Of a stretch of DNA of 64,000 nucleotides, positions 32,157-44,417 are shown one piece after another (the stretch's first letter is position 1; each line of letters begins with the position of its first letter). The position numbers and the translations under genes are program-made. Source of the stretch: Gymnopus androsaceus JB14. Lineage: Eukaryota > Basidiomycota > Agaricomycetes > Agaricales > Omphalotaceae. The notes below the pieces were generated by a model, which saw only the letters and a program-made list of their open reading frames with translations, had not been told where the DNA came from and made no database searches. The stretch covers positions 124,001 through 188,000 of the forward strand of contig ML769454.1 in the NCBI GenBank assembly GCA_009733575.1, given 5' to 3'.

Positions 32157-34820
32157 ATGGGAGGCGGTATAGTCGCTGCAGAAGAACAGACTGGATTCAG
32201 CCATCTTCTCGACCCGAACAAGAAATGGTACAACAACAAACGGTGAGTTGAATCAGCTCGTCGCTTTTGAGCTGCCGCTGTTAATTGAGTGCCCTTATCG
32301 TAGCTTGATAACTCTCAACGCGTGGATTGTCATTCTGTAAGTTACTTGTATCTTTTGCAGCCAGTACTATTCAGCTAAATTTTTTACAGTCTGATCACAT
32401 CTTGCACCAATGGCTATGACGGAAGTATGATGAACTCTCTTCAGTCTCTGTGAGAATTCCTGCGCTCCACAACTCTAACTGCTTTGAGATAACTGAAATT
32501 TTATAGGCCGCAATGGAAAAATTGCTTTAATCATCCATCGCCGAGTGAACTAGGCTTGCTAAATGCGATCCAAGTTCTGTTTTCCATTTATCTGCCGTAG
32601 CAGTGGTGTCTCATGGAACACGCTCTTTTAGAATGTCGGAGCCCTTGCTGCATGCCTTTTCGCGCCTTATATGTCTGATGGTATCGGACGTCGCTACACA
32701 GTCCTTTTCGGTGCTTTTATTATGGTTTCAGGTGACTGTACTCCGAGCCTATCCCGAGGCGATATTTTACTTATTCACTGTAGCTGCGGTAATCCAAGCA
32801 GCTTCCCAGTAAGTTTTGTCTCTTGGACCACCCAAAAGGCTCCGAATATATCTTACTTACTACGAATGTATAGGTCTGTTGGCATGTTTATCGGCGCTCG
32901 GTAAGTTCATTATTCTTGTAAGTAAGCCAGCTCTTACTTATCTTCCAGATTTTTAATCGGGTTTGGCCTGGCGTTCGCTTGTGAGCTGTTGTATGAAAAA
33001 TGTATTGCAATTCTGTCTCATGTTTTTAAAGCTAATGCTGCTCCAATGCTCATTTCCGAGCTTTCATACCCTCCTTATCGAGCTCCTCTAACAGCTACTT
33101 ATAATTCCCTTTGGAGATTGGGCGCCATTGTGTGGGTATACCTTATTCCCAAGCGTAGCGTGTAAACTAGACAAACCTAAACTAGGGCTGCCTGGACAAC
33201 CTTTGGAACATATCGCATTGAGGACAGCACCTGGTCATGACTCTTCTAAACAGACTCGAAACAAACTGACGGTCGACTTTAGGTCATGGCGGATATCATC
33301 TGCGATCCAAGGGCTGCCTTCCTTGGTGCAGATATGTCTTGTTTGGTTTTCTCCTGAGTCACCGCGATAGCTCGTCTCCAAAGGGCGCGAAGAACAGGCC
33401 TTGCAAACTCTGGCGTATTATCACGGTGATGGAAATGTGTACAATGCTCCCATAGTCTACCTGAAACCTCCTCTAACATATTCAATGTAGAGACGATCCA
33501 CTCGTTCAATACGAGTTCAATGAGATCAAGGCAGCACTTGATTCGGACAGGCATGGTTTGTTCTTTTTGTGCTTCTCCCGAAAAGAAGCAATCTCTCACA
33601 TCTCCTCGACCTAATGTACTAGTAGCTGCCAATGTGGGATGGAAATCACTTTTTAGCACCCCCGGAAATCGTAAACGCATGAGGATTATCATTGCCCTTG
33701 CTTTCTTCTCGCAGTGGAGTGGAAACGGAATTGCCTCTTTCTACCTGAACGCTGTAGGTTCTCATTAGTTATAAAAAGTATTCAGACTATATTCACGATC
33801 ACCTTCCTCATATACTTACTCCACCTCCGCCTAAACTCCAGATCTTGACCGACATCAATGTTACAGATCCGACAATTCAGCTCCTCATCAACGGCATAAT
33901 CGCAATTTGGAGTCTTTTTTGGGCACTTTTAGGGTCGGCATTGATTGACAAGCTCGGCCGCAGAGTGCTCTTCTTGAGCTCTGCAATTGGCGTACTCTTG
34001 GCTTGGATAGCCCAAACAGTTTCGTTTGCGGAGTTTTGGCAACATCAGACTCCCGCTGCGGCCCATTCCTTTATAGGTATGTTCTTAAACTTTCGTATGG
34101 GTTCGCTGAAGCTAACATGGTCCCTTGCTATAGCATTCTTATTTGTGTTCAGTAAGATAATTCTTTTTGACCTTGAAAGTCCTACTGAAGGAATACAACT
34201 CAGGTGCTGCTTTTGGGTAAACAGTGTCTTTGATCTTCAAGTCGAAAATTTCATTGAATGATACTATTGAATCAGTCTTGGTTTTTCACCGTTGATCATT
34301 GCATACACGGTCGAGATTCTGCCCTATCATCTACGAGCAAAGGGTTTGACGGTCTTCAGCTTTGTAGTATCTCTCGCCCTGATATTCAACCAATACGCAA
34401 ACCCCATTGCGCTGGGTAAGCTTAAACGATTTGCCCCTCTGAGTCAATACTCATTCATCGACATTCTGCTACAGGGCATCTTGTTTGGAAGTACTATGTA
34501 CATATTATTCCATCGAGATCTCCTGACATTTACTTACTCTTTGCTTTCTACTAGATCGTCTACTGCTGTTGGATCGCCTTTGAGGTTGTCTTCTTATACC
34601 TCTGTAAGCTATTCTGTCTCGGTGCAATGTAAATTTATCTCTCAATTTGATTACAAACAGTCGTCGTCGAAACCAAGAACCTCACTTTGGAAGAGACAGC
34701 GGCTGTATTTGACAGTAAATAGACCTTTGTACGAGCTGACTGTATCATTCGACTGTAATGGATGCCTTGTCAACGTACGATGCATCCAGTGAGGCTAGTG
34801 AACGAGTCAAACTTGAATAA
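32157..34820 (+). pseudogene. MFS sugar transporter with an in-frame stop
   Basis: A 12-helix sugar porter, probably for hexose or lactose uptake. At least ten short introns can be placed. Motifs in order: GYDGSMMNSLQSL, SDGIGRRYTVLFG (loop 2 motif), QSVGMFIGARF-like, ELSYPPYRAPLTATYNS, FSPESPR, SQWSGNGIASFYLN, IDKLGRRVLFL (second GRR motif), YTVEILPYHLRAKG, and KNLTLEETAAVFD at the end. The stop TAG at 33368-33370 replaces the Trp of the conserved SPESPRW motif, a one-base G-to-A change from TGG. All other motifs are intact, so the change is recent or an error. The last exon is uncertain; MDALSTYDASSEASERVK ends at TAA 34820. Confidence 0.8.
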
Positions 34821-36328
34821 AGCATCGTTCAAATTCTTCGTAAGTCTATATCCAAAGCTCATCCAATAAATTTTGAATATTTAGAAGGGCTTCTGACTCC
34901 TGAGGTTTTTCTCGGCCTTATAGAAAATGGGTCAGTGATAAGCGCTGGATCCGGCGCGCGCTCCGCTCGCTCGCTTTGGCCGGTCAAAAGCAGCCCGGCT
35001 TCAGACCACAACAACAATCAGGTTCATGTTCACTTTGCTCACCCAATAATGACTCCTTCGAATCGTCTCCATCGGAATGCCCTTGAAAATTGCGAAAGCA
35101 GTCAGTCCCTTCATAACGCCTCTCCCCCAAACAGTTTACTGAGCTTTATGGTAGCACTGTCTTCATCTGGTGGCATTGACCCTGACAAGGACGAGGCGGA
35201 AACCACTCGTCTGTAATCTTTATATCTCATTTATTCTCCATGCTGATACATTTTTAGCAATTATCTTGGATGCCCCGGACTTCTTGACCCAGATGTTTAC
35301 AATGCTTGTCGACTTCAACAGCGCGTTAGGCAATCTTCAAACTAGTATGGATGATGTGGACCGGGAGATTGCCATTGTAAGCTTCAGCCTGTGTATTTAA
35401 AAAAGGAATACATGTTGTTATCCAGGCATCAAATGTGGCCATGGGCAAAGGGCCTTATACAGAAGTTAGATTCATTGATGGCTCACTCCCATCTGAACCT
35501 GCGGTGCATTCTAAGCAATATATCCTTCCTTATCTTCAATCATTTTTTTTTTTGCCAGGCTGGACATTGAGCGCTTCCGAAAATTTGAACCATTCGTGAT
35601 TTGCGAAAGCTTTCTGGTGAAGATTGCACTGTCTATATCATTGGCCATGGTGGCCAGCCTCCTCGTGCTGTCCTTAAGCGGCGACAAGAGCTTGCTAACA
35701 TAATTGGTTGTATGGTCTACAAACCCTGGTATGTTTACCCATTTTGCTATCTTGGCCGATATCTGACCTTTGTTCATGCAGAATACACATTTCATCAGCT
35801 CTTTGCCTTCATTTGTGTTGAAAGCAAGGGCATTCGCATTGAAATGGCAGACACAGAGCCTACCTTCTGCATTGGGTGACAGCTTGGAGGTCAACGTAAG
35901 GATCTAAGATTCAGCCATTGAAATACTCACGTGACTTGCACCAGAAGTTGTCCTGTTCGTTCAACGTTTGTTTGATGCATCAAGCTCAATTCTTCGAAGG
36001 ATTGAGTGGTCTCCTGCTCTGAGATCAACTCACATTTGTGATGGTGAATACCAGATTTAGACTTCGGTCATTGCTGTGTAGCATGGATCTGACAGCTTAC
36101 CAACAAATTACGACAATGGCTCTGTGTCTGCCATTTCAATGCGAATGCCCTTGGTTGAAAGTCAAAATCTAGAGAATGAGACCGGAAAAAAAAAACTAGA
36201 CTGAAAAAGGAACATAAAGAAAGGGGCCAATATATACTGTCCAACCATTTGTGATTCTGATGAATAATTGTTTTCGTCTGCAACCGTACAAAGGGCAAGT
36301 TTAGCATAGAGAAGAAGTGTGTTGCATG
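34821..36328. other. Possible exon fragments of an unassigned gene
   Basis: Plus-strand stretches have coding character but no recognised family: 35257-35382 (ILDAPDFLTQMFTMLVDFN, DDVDREIAI), 35426-35520 (GKGPYTEVRFIDGSLPSEPA) and 35601-35740 (LSGEDCTVYIIGHGGQPPRA). GT and AG sites occur between some of them, but no full model can be built. A CG-rich patch lies near 34950-34980. The remainder, 35900-36328, shows nothing. Confidence 0.35.
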
Positions 36329-38712
36329 CTACTGACGGAAGGTGGGCAGAAGCCAGCGCCGGAAAGTAATCCTGGCCATCGGGATTATTTCCGTACCTTC
36401 GGGCACTCCGGCCACTAGCAGGTAGCAGTCCACAAAGGTTCCCCAATCACACTTGAAATCATCTGCATCTATGATGGAGTTGATGGATGTAGTGGCAGGA
36501 TCGATGACTTTGGGAATCGTCAGCACGGGAGAGGAGATATCTGAGTGAGTATCCATGGATTCTGGAAGTGGAGTGTGCTGTGAGGTATCGCTGATGTCCA
36601 GTAGAGGAGGTGTATGTTGTGTAGCGGTGAGGGAGCTATTGCTTGTATTTGCAAGGAATTTTGATTTGAATTTTGGGTATGAATGATCTATCACCATATG
36701 GAACTTGTCGATGTGTTGTTGTATCACTGCCATAGGTGCAGTGTGGAAGTTTCCCAGGAGAGATTGTAGTTCTGCAGGTTTGAAGGAGACAATAGTCTGC
36801 CAAGTTGTATTTCCTTGTCAAACTTTGCCCGTATCACTCTGGCTTCGTCTTTGGTCCGAAAGTAGTTATTTGGTATAAAGGTTTCTGAAATGTTGTAATT
36901 GTCCAAACCAACAAGAAAGCCTTCCAATAAGCCAGCCGGAATGTGCTTGTATTCCTTGAGAATCCCTGCTTCATCAAGGAGCCGTAACCACGCCTTGGGC
37001 TTCAGGTGCGTCCTTATTGGTATGTCAAGTATGTGTTTGGGAATTGTGGTTGGCAGCACCATATCTTCCACAGGTGTGGGAGTAGCAATAGTCCGCTCTG
37101 GAGCAGCCCAAGATGCTGTTGTACCCAATGCAGACGTTATTGCCATTGCCGTCAATCCACTTTCCACCTCTCTTCTTGAGGAAGTCCGTTGCTTTTTCCT
37201 GGTGGTCTCCAAATCTGTGTTTTCCACCACAGATGGTGCAAACATTGGAGTTTCCAGTGGACGTTTCAGAGCGGCGAAAGGAACTAGTGGTTGAGGAGTT
37301 GCCATTGCGTGACCGAAAGGAATCCGACCTCTCACCATGCCCACAACGTGAGTTGGAATTCGTCGATTCGATGTATTGAAGTTTGTTGGGTCACCAATGC
37401 CAATGCCTGGGCTGCAGCTGCCGCCTCCATTATCTTCCTTGCCTCGGCTGTAGCAGTGGATTGCCTCTTGTTTCAGGATTTGTTGCCATATGAGCTCATG
37501 AAAATAGGAAACGTTGATTGGGTCTTTCAGAAATGCATGCCATTGATGGTATACCCTGTCGACGTAGATCATGTAGGCTGTGGACGCCGTGACGTAGTCC
37601 GGGCGTGCTGTTACCAAATGGAAGAGGTTGGCAAACATGCCAGTGACCTCTGTTGCTAGATCCGAGCCTGTAACAAAATAGCCCTCCGGAATCCATTCCT
37701 CCTCAATGAGTTGAGGCATATTCGCAGCAATGATCTGCCATTCCTGGCTGGACATTGATTCCATGGAATCATCCCTGAAGCCGGAGGCTTGTTTGAGAAC
37801 AACCTTGTTGCCGCTGGCATCAAGGCTGAGTGCATGGCCGATGTCGATAGAGGTGGAGAAGGCTGAATCGTTGTATTTAGATCTGAACATTGGCAAGGGT
37901 ATGAAGGTCTGCCATCCTGCTCGTAGAGCGTTGACGACGTGACGTTGAAGCTATGCTTTGCTCTGAAAGGAGCATTGAAGGAGTTGGCCTGGATCTGGCT
38001 TGGTAACGCCCAGACCTTCTTGGTCTTGCCAGGAACTTTTGCTACCTCGGCCACTTGACCCTGTTGGGGTAAAGTGTGTTGGCCAGCTGGAGGAGCATAC
38101 TGGGGAGTGTATTGAGGATAGACGACCGGCATGTGTGGGTAGTACGGATGTCCCGGATATGGACCAGGGTGCGCATAAGGCTGCTGCAGTGGACAGTATG
38201 GCTGAGCTCATGCTGTGGCCTGCTGCAGAGGCTGGGCTGAAGTTTGTGATCTGAAAGCTGGAGCAAGAGGCTGCTCTTGAGCTGAGAAGGCTGCAGGAGC
38301 ACCGATTGTTTCCTTGAAAGCCTGGTATAAGACCATGGACATAGGCTGGAATGAGTTGAATGACTGTATGGGTGGAAGAGCAACCTGCTGCCATAGCGGA
38401 TTTGGTCTGGACTCCGCTGACTGAGCACAGCTGGTTACAGGGAGAGACATCCCTCCAGTCTGGATCCCTGTGCTCATCCTCCTGTTCCTGTCTGACCCTG
38501 TTTGGCGAGGCTTGGTCATCCCGCAGCAGACGCACCAGAGAAGGGTCTGCTGAGCCAAATTGGCCTTGAGATGGGGAGCCTGACTGCTGACCCGCCTGGA
38601 ATGGGATGCGACTGGGACCCGTGGGTGGAACACGACTAGGGGTCTGTGCAGAGAGGCGTCCGTTGGGTTGGGATGAGGAAGTAGTAGGGTCATGACCACT
38701 GTCTGTAGCCAT
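36329..38712 (-). mobile_element. DIRS-like retroelement fragment (gag-like ORF and start of RT)
   Basis: Reading leftward: a gag-like ORF starts at 38712 (MATDSGHDPTTSSSQ; Gln/Ser/Pro-rich), shifts frame near 37950, and continues at 37896-36724 with an alpha-helical region. That part ends in a segment I know from agaricomycete retroelements just before the reverse transcriptase: KPKAWLRLLDEAGI, GLLEGFLVGLDNYN, FDKEIQLGRLLSPSN. After another frameshift, 36733-36329 gives FHMVIDHSYPKF and INSIIDADDFKCDWGTF, the opening of an RT domain, and then stops. The rest of RT, RNase H and the tyrosine recombinase are missing. It is a truncated, inactive relic; the class is inferred from those motifs. 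Confidence 0.6.
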
Positions 38713-39421
38713 GGTCGGAGGTCAGCTAAATATTGTAAATTGGCTTTGTAATGATTACCTCCAGCTGAGGGACCTCATATGCCAACTTCAGCATGAGCAT
38801 CCTCCTGGGAGTTGTAACCTCCCGGGGTATCCCTGTTTCTGGTATCTGCATGCATAGCTGTAAGGCAATAAGGGTTTTAGTAGGAAGTCCATGCCTGTAT
38901 ATGCAAACTTGCCTGCATAAGGGTTAACACTGTAGATAGGTGTATAAGACAATCTGGGGTGTGTACTGACCCCCAGGCTGTCCCCTGTAGTATCCGTGAC
39001 CCATATCCCTGGTAGGTGTAATCCAGGGTTGGTCGCTGCATTAGCACTGAAGGTGGCTCCACATTGAGCTTGGTGGTGAGCAAGGCATCATTGGTAACAT
39101 ATGTAGCAGGGGACGGCAGACGCATAGCAAAGCCACCAGCTTCAGACGCAGGGACGTATCCACCAGGGAAATGAGGGGAAACAGAGTGTGCTGGACCACT
39201 GTGTTGGTCTCCGGACCCGTTGCCTCTGCCAACATTGTTCCACTCCTGGTCACCCTGGTCTCCATCCTGGAAGTTAACTATATTGAACAGATTGGACCTC
39301 AGCCTCAGTAACTGAGGTTTGACAGCTGATGCTGTAAAGGGTTTTCAAAAGATACCGATAAGTTGTCACAGGTGTTTTGTAAAAGTCAGTGATAACTGCT
39401 ATAAGGGGTCACTCAAGAGTG

Positions 39422-39447
39422 AAAAGATCTTTTTAAAAAGATCTTTT
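39422..39447. repeat. 26-bp perfect palindrome AAAAGATC type
   Basis: It consists of AAAAGATCTTTTT and its reverse complement. Variants with the same TTTTTAAAAAGATC core recur at about 39464, 39868 and 39957. Confidence 0.9.
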
Positions 39448-39576
39448 GGAGGAGATTTTTTTTAAAAAGATGATTTTTAGTCATGTGACCAAAACTTAAA
39501 ATGCTCATACAGAGAGAACGAAGGGCCCGTGGGAAAAAACTGACACCCCCTCCTGGATTTGTCAGACCACCCTCTA

Positions 39577-39738
39577 CCTAACCCTAACCCAACCTAACCC
39601 CCTAACCTTAACCCTGACCCAGTAATTTTGCATCCACATTCTTTTAAAAAGTGGGGGCAAGCCCCTACACCCCAACTTCGTCCTCAACCCCTAACCCCCT
39701 AACCCAACCCCTAACCCCAACCCCTAACCCCTAACCTA
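39577..39738 (+). repeat. Degenerate telomere-like CCCTAA tracts
   Basis: Two tracts (39577-39619 and 39685-39738) of CCCTAA, CCCCTAA and CCTAACC variants, separated by about 65 bases of other sequence. CCCTAA is the complement of the TTAGGG telomere repeat common in fungi. The units are irregular and there is unique DNA on both sides, so it is internal and not a chromosome end. Confidence 0.75.
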
Positions 39739-39755
39739 TGCAAACTTAATGTTTG

Positions 39756-39830
39756 GCATTGTTTTGATCAGTCCTCTATGTTAGGGTTTGCATAAGTGCA
39801 AACCCTAACGAGTACTGACCAAAACAATGC
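39756..39830. repeat. Imperfect 34-37-bp-arm hairpin with TTAGGG core
   Basis: The left arm 39756-39792 (GCATTGTTTTGATCAGT, then TTAGGGTTTGCA) pairs with the right arm 39797-39830 around the four-base loop TAAG. There are a few mismatches in the middle of the arms and a 12-base perfect stem next to the loop. Confidence 0.85.
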
Positions 39831-41410
39831 TTAATCCTAACTAATTAGACTATTCTTATTGGCATCTTTTTAAAAAGATCTTTTATCACTCATTGTGACT
39901 CCCCTATGATAGTTATCATAGCTCTTTACAAAAGCTCTGCAAAGTCTTATCAATATCTTTTTAAAAAGCCTTACTGCATCCTGTGGGTTTGAAGGGGAGC
40001 GACTTCTGTCTCTGAGGACTGGACGCATGACCATTCTTGTCCTCGGTGCATTGGCCAGATAGTCAGTGGTGACCTGTGCATAGGTCGAGGTCGTGGATGC
40101 TTCTGATGAGGGAGATGTGGGCCAAGCAACAATGTGAGTGGGTCTTCTTCATCTAACGTCTTGCTGTCAACTCTGTCATCTGAAAATCCTGCCACCATCA
40201 GGAACAACACCATCCTGTCTACCCTGGTTGTTTGTGGCTGCTTGAGCGTGAGCGCCAGAGGTAGGAAGGTTCGAAGCCAGACGTGTCAGAGTCAGGTTGA
40301 CCAGAGGATGCCGCCTTGGACTGCAAGCGCGTAGCTGGCTTGGGAGGTTTGTTGACTATATCAGAGGTGAAGAGAAGAGCAATTTTGACGAAACGCGAGT
40401 AAGTTGCAGCTATGGTGTATTCGTAGCTAAGGAAGTTTGAAAATTTATTTGAAATGAGTTTGCGAATGAATTTCTACATGGTACAAGTGGTGGTGCTGAA
40501 CAAAGAAGAACCAGCGCTAAACTCAGCCGCCTGCCTGGTCTAACGAAAACACAGCTTCCGTTTTTGCATGCTCAACTGAATCCTGCACATATGTATTCTT
40601 TTGAAAGTTGATGGTATGCATTCCTGTTTGAAAATCTGGGACACTAGGTGCCATACACAACTGCTTCTGACCATAAATTATTTATCTACTTTTACAATAC
40701 AAGGAAAGAAAAATAATCAGGACTTTGTCAAGTAGATTTTTTGTTAGGGATCTGCACCATACTATATACATCAGCAAACCCTAGGTCATCTCCAGAGGTC
40801 TCCAGAGGTCTCTAGAGCACCTGTAGCTTGTGGAGCAGCTAGAGCAATGGTACTAATTCCAGAGATCTCCAGAGGACAATATAAACCTCAAATTACCTTT
40901 TAAGGTGAAGGAGAGAAGGATACATGTTGACTGGAGGAAGCAAGGAGGAAGTCACACATAAAGCTCTGCAATATCTTTCACACATATTGTACTGAGGTAG
41001 CCCTTTAAAGCTGAAGCTTGACAGTTGGATAGAATAAAAGGGCCAAAGGCATGATGATTGGGCATGACAATCAACTTTGAAAGGGAAAAAAGGATGTGAT
41101 TTGGTATTTATAGTAGGTGAAGTTGTGAGGTTAATCAAGGTTTGAACTTTTCTTTTCATAGCTGGGATTTCCCTTGGCTAAAGTTGCACTAAATGTGGAA
41201 GACAGAAATGAGAAAGGAAGTCCTCAGATTTGGAAGGGTGTAAGTGCATCTCAAGTACATCTGTCAGCTGATGCCATTGTGCAATAAAACTAGTCAAATA
41301 ATCATAACCAACGCCATTGTTTTCCATAAGGTACAGTATGATATGGCCAGAGCTCCCAGATATCATTGCCTTATTTGAATACAAAATATGCCAACGCCAA
41401 CTACAGCTCC

Positions 41411-42835
41411 TCACAACTTCGCTGCTGCCTTCTGTCCTTCAGGTCCCTCTTCCGCATCAGGAGGAGGGGGGATTTCCATTTCTGATGGTGAAGCAGGCGC
41501 ACTCGATCCGGTGGTAAGCGAGGGAACGGTATTCGCAGCACCGTCGTTGCTGTCACTGAGCTGCCTCCCAAAAGCATCAGTAGGGATAGAGGATTGCCTT
41601 TCACTTCGTACCGGAGCTCGGGCTTCGACGAAAGAGACAATATCGTCGACCAGTTTTTGTCGTACTTCTGGGAGCTCATTTTGTAATTCATGATACCCGT
41701 CCTGAAAATGAAATAAGTCAGTGCTCGGAGCTGGGAAGGATGCAAAGACTCGGTCTTACAGGGTATACGATTATATTTTTGTCGTCCGCCTCAATCCGTT
41801 CATAAAAAGTTTGTGTGGCTGCTAGAGATGTTATTTTGTCTGCGTCTCCGTGAATGAGGACCACCTAATTTTAGTTCACGAAGGGGGATTAGAATCAATT
41901 AGTTATAAAAGAACGAAACGAGGCCTACAGGAAGCTTCTTGGGCCAGTGATTGTGCCCATTGGATAGCAAGTTCTCGCCCTGCGAAACGGGGAAGTTATT
42001 TAAGAAAAGCATGGGAAACAGACGACAACAAGCACGCACCTCATTCAACATCTCTGAGAGGCATCTGAGAGATCCAGTGGTTTTGATGAGCGGGTCATTA
42101 GCATGCGCTTTATTGGATTCAGGAGAATGAGATAAATCCTGGATAGATTGGTGTTATTTTGGGAGTAAATGGACGTGACTCGGGGACGATACTCACGTTC
42201 ACGTCAAGAGAAGCGGGAATGAGAGTATATGGCGATATGGCCGCGACTTTCCCTCCTAACCAACGGGCAAGCTTCGATGCGGGAGTCGTTTGTTTAATCA
42301 AAGGGCTGGTAGCGATAACTCCAGCCAAAGAAGCTATGGTTTCTGTATATTGAGAAGATTGCTGGGTCACGAAGCTCAGCACTTCTCCTCCGCCCTATGC
42401 AAACAAGATTACGACCGACAAAGAGCAAAAGCCCGCCATCCTTCTCACCATTGAATGACCCATCAGAAATACAGGTACACCGGGGAACGTTGTTCTCGCG
42501 GTTTTCACAGCCCAGTCGACATCCTGCAGCTGATCAGACCAGCCGGTTTTCCCCCAAGAACTCTTCTTGCTGCGTTTCTCCTTGTCCAGTGCGGTCCTTC
42601 CAAATCCAGCTTGGTCAAACGTCCAAACAGCTATACCACGGTCTGCGAGAGATGGATGGAAGTGGGAATACCGTCCGACGTGCTCCTGAAAGCCATGAAT
42701 GAAGACAATGATAGCGCGAGCAATGATGGCGCGAGGACTCGAGCCCGAAGAAGGCACGTAAGTTCGCGTGTAGAACTGGATGTCTCGAGGACCAGTAAGC
42801 CATTTTTCAGTCATAGTATGAGCTGAAGAGGCCAT
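41411..42835 (-). CDS. YJU3: Monoacylglycerol lipase, YJU3-like
   Basis: A serine hydrolase that releases fatty acid and glycerol from monoacylglycerol, on lipid droplets or membranes. The start at 42835 gives MASSAHTMTEKWLTGPRDI. Motifs: IIVFIHGFQEHVGRY (oxyanion HG), FDQAGFGRT, the nucleophile elbow GHSMGGG (Ser; an intron splits it between Met and the glycines near 42397-42446), VVLIHGDADKIT (Asp) and DGYHELQNE (His). About six exons; the stop is TGA at 41411-41413. The last 70 residues (PPPPDAEEGPEGQ) are a low-complexity tail. It is transcribed away from GEP4, with about 250 bases of shared upstream DNA. Confidence 0.9.
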
Positions 42836-43083
42836 TGAAGATGGTGGTTAAAGTTGAAGAGCAGTTATTTCTTCCGTTGAATCCGTTTCTAAAGGTCACA
42901 AGACGTTACTTGATGTTTTTCGGGTATGTAATCAGTTGAGAAATGGTAGCGTAGAATACTGCTTCTTCCGACTATTCTCGATACTTGCCTGAGGATTGAA
43001 GCCAATTGGAGGAACGAATAACTAACTATCTCTCAGCTAAGGCCGGCAGGCACCAGCCATTTTCGACCTTGACGCCAACGTTC

Positions 43084-44204
43084 ATGCCGCTCAATGTACC
43101 CGGAATTCTAGCTCCTCTACAGTTTCTTGTCAATCCTCGTGTAATAGTCCCTGGACTATCTGTCAAAGGTGCGCTTTTAGTCCTCCAATTGGCATTCTTT
43201 TTGCTGACCTACGAACGACAGAAAGATATCCGCCATCTTGATTTCCATGCATTAAAACGTGCGGGGTACAGAGGAGCCGTATTCGACAAAGACAATTGTC
43301 TGGTGAATACTTCTTTTCTATATTCTGTTCATTCAAACTGACCTTGCGAGATAGACTCTTCCTGGCAAAGACACTCTTGTACCGGATATCGAGGAAGCAT
43401 GGGAAGAATGTCGACAAGTTTTCGGTGAAGGAAATGTTCTGGTCGTCAGTAACTCCGCTGGAACACATATAGATGCAGGAGGAATCCAGGCAAGTTGCAC
43501 GATTTCCAGAGGAAAACAAATCAACAATCCTTTTGTTGTAGGCCGAGTCCGTTAGGCATCACCTCAAAGTTCCAGTGCTCTTCCACAGATCAATGAAACC
43601 CGCCTATTCCTGCGTGAAACAAATCCGATCGTATTTTGCGTCGCTGCACGATCCTGTCAAGGACGACGAGCTCATAGTTATTGGGGATCGTCTGTTCACT
43701 GACATTGTCATGGCCAATCGGTTACGAGAAAAAAGCTGGACAGAACGTATTGGCGTTCGTCCTGCAATCACTGCCCCTGCCCTCAACCCTCAAACAGCAT
43801 CTCAATCTGAAATGTTGCCTCTATTAACGTCACCACCTACACGAACGACACTTGGGATATGGACAACGGGCGTATGGGTAAAGGAAGCCACATTCATGCG
43901 CTTTTGCGAAAGAAAGCTCTTGGAGGGCGTGAGGAAGTGGGTGGTTGCTCCTGCAAAAGCTAGAGAGAAAGCGAAATCGTTAACGCAGGTGGGAGACGTA
44001 GCGACGATAGAGCAATCGAGACAGGATGTGCAGGCGGTGAAACGGGTCAAGGAGATGGAGAGTGAAGAGGCGGCGGAGGAGGAGGGAGACATGCTAACTC
44101 GTGCTTTCGTTCGCCGAGTGCCCTCGCCTCCTCCAAAAAAGAAAACCATTCTCCAGAACATTTTCGCTTTTGTTCGAGGTGTTCAGTTCAGACGGAGTAC
44201 TTGA
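43084..44204 (+). CDS. GEP4: Mitochondrial phosphatidylglycerophosphatase
   Basis: GEP4 removes phosphate from phosphatidylglycerophosphate in cardiolipin synthesis at the mitochondrial inner membrane. The start at 43084 gives MPLNVPGILAPLQFLVNPR, the usual beginning. A first intron (about 43168-43221) leads to DIRHLDFHALKRAGYRG. The HAD motif is AVFDKDNCL with its Asp-x-Asp; a second intron follows directly. Then LVVSNSAGT (motif II Ser), KPAYSCVKQI (motif III Lys) and VIGDRLFTDIVMANRL (motif IV Asp pair). The C-terminal extension is acidic (EEAAEEEGD) then basic (PPPKKKTILQNI) and longer than in yeast. It looks complete. Confidence 0.92.
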
Positions 44205-44417
44205 TACGAGTGTTAAACTTGCTTTTCTATCCCCATTCTATCACACATTTAATCTCAAAAAATATTACACGCTTCGTCTGAACAACCTTTCAGCTCGCAC
44301 CTCGCGCTGCGTACGACGTCATTGAGCGCAAACATAAATAATGGGATGAGTATTCGGAGACCGAGCAACTACCGAATGAGTAGATAAGCGCTCGCCTCTT
44401 ACTTTCGAACCATCAAC

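Larger units (their letters stand above)
38713..41410. other. Gene-free region with palindromes and telomere-like DNA
   Basis: Only short overlapping ORFs occur, none recognised. Contains a 26-bp palindrome, AT-rich TTTTTAAAAAGATC repeats (39422-39480, 39866, 39956), telomere-like tracts (39577-39738), a large hairpin (39756-39830) and four TCTCCAGAGG-type repeats at 40790-40880. Part may be non-coding sequence of the neighbouring retroelement. Confidence 0.55.

Noticed and set aside
39577..39738. CCCTAA tracts as a chromosome end
   Set aside because: Units are irregular and unique DNA with genes continues on both sides.
41388..41693. Plus-strand ORF of 101 codons
   Set aside because: Antisense shadow of the last exon of the monoacylglycerol lipase gene.
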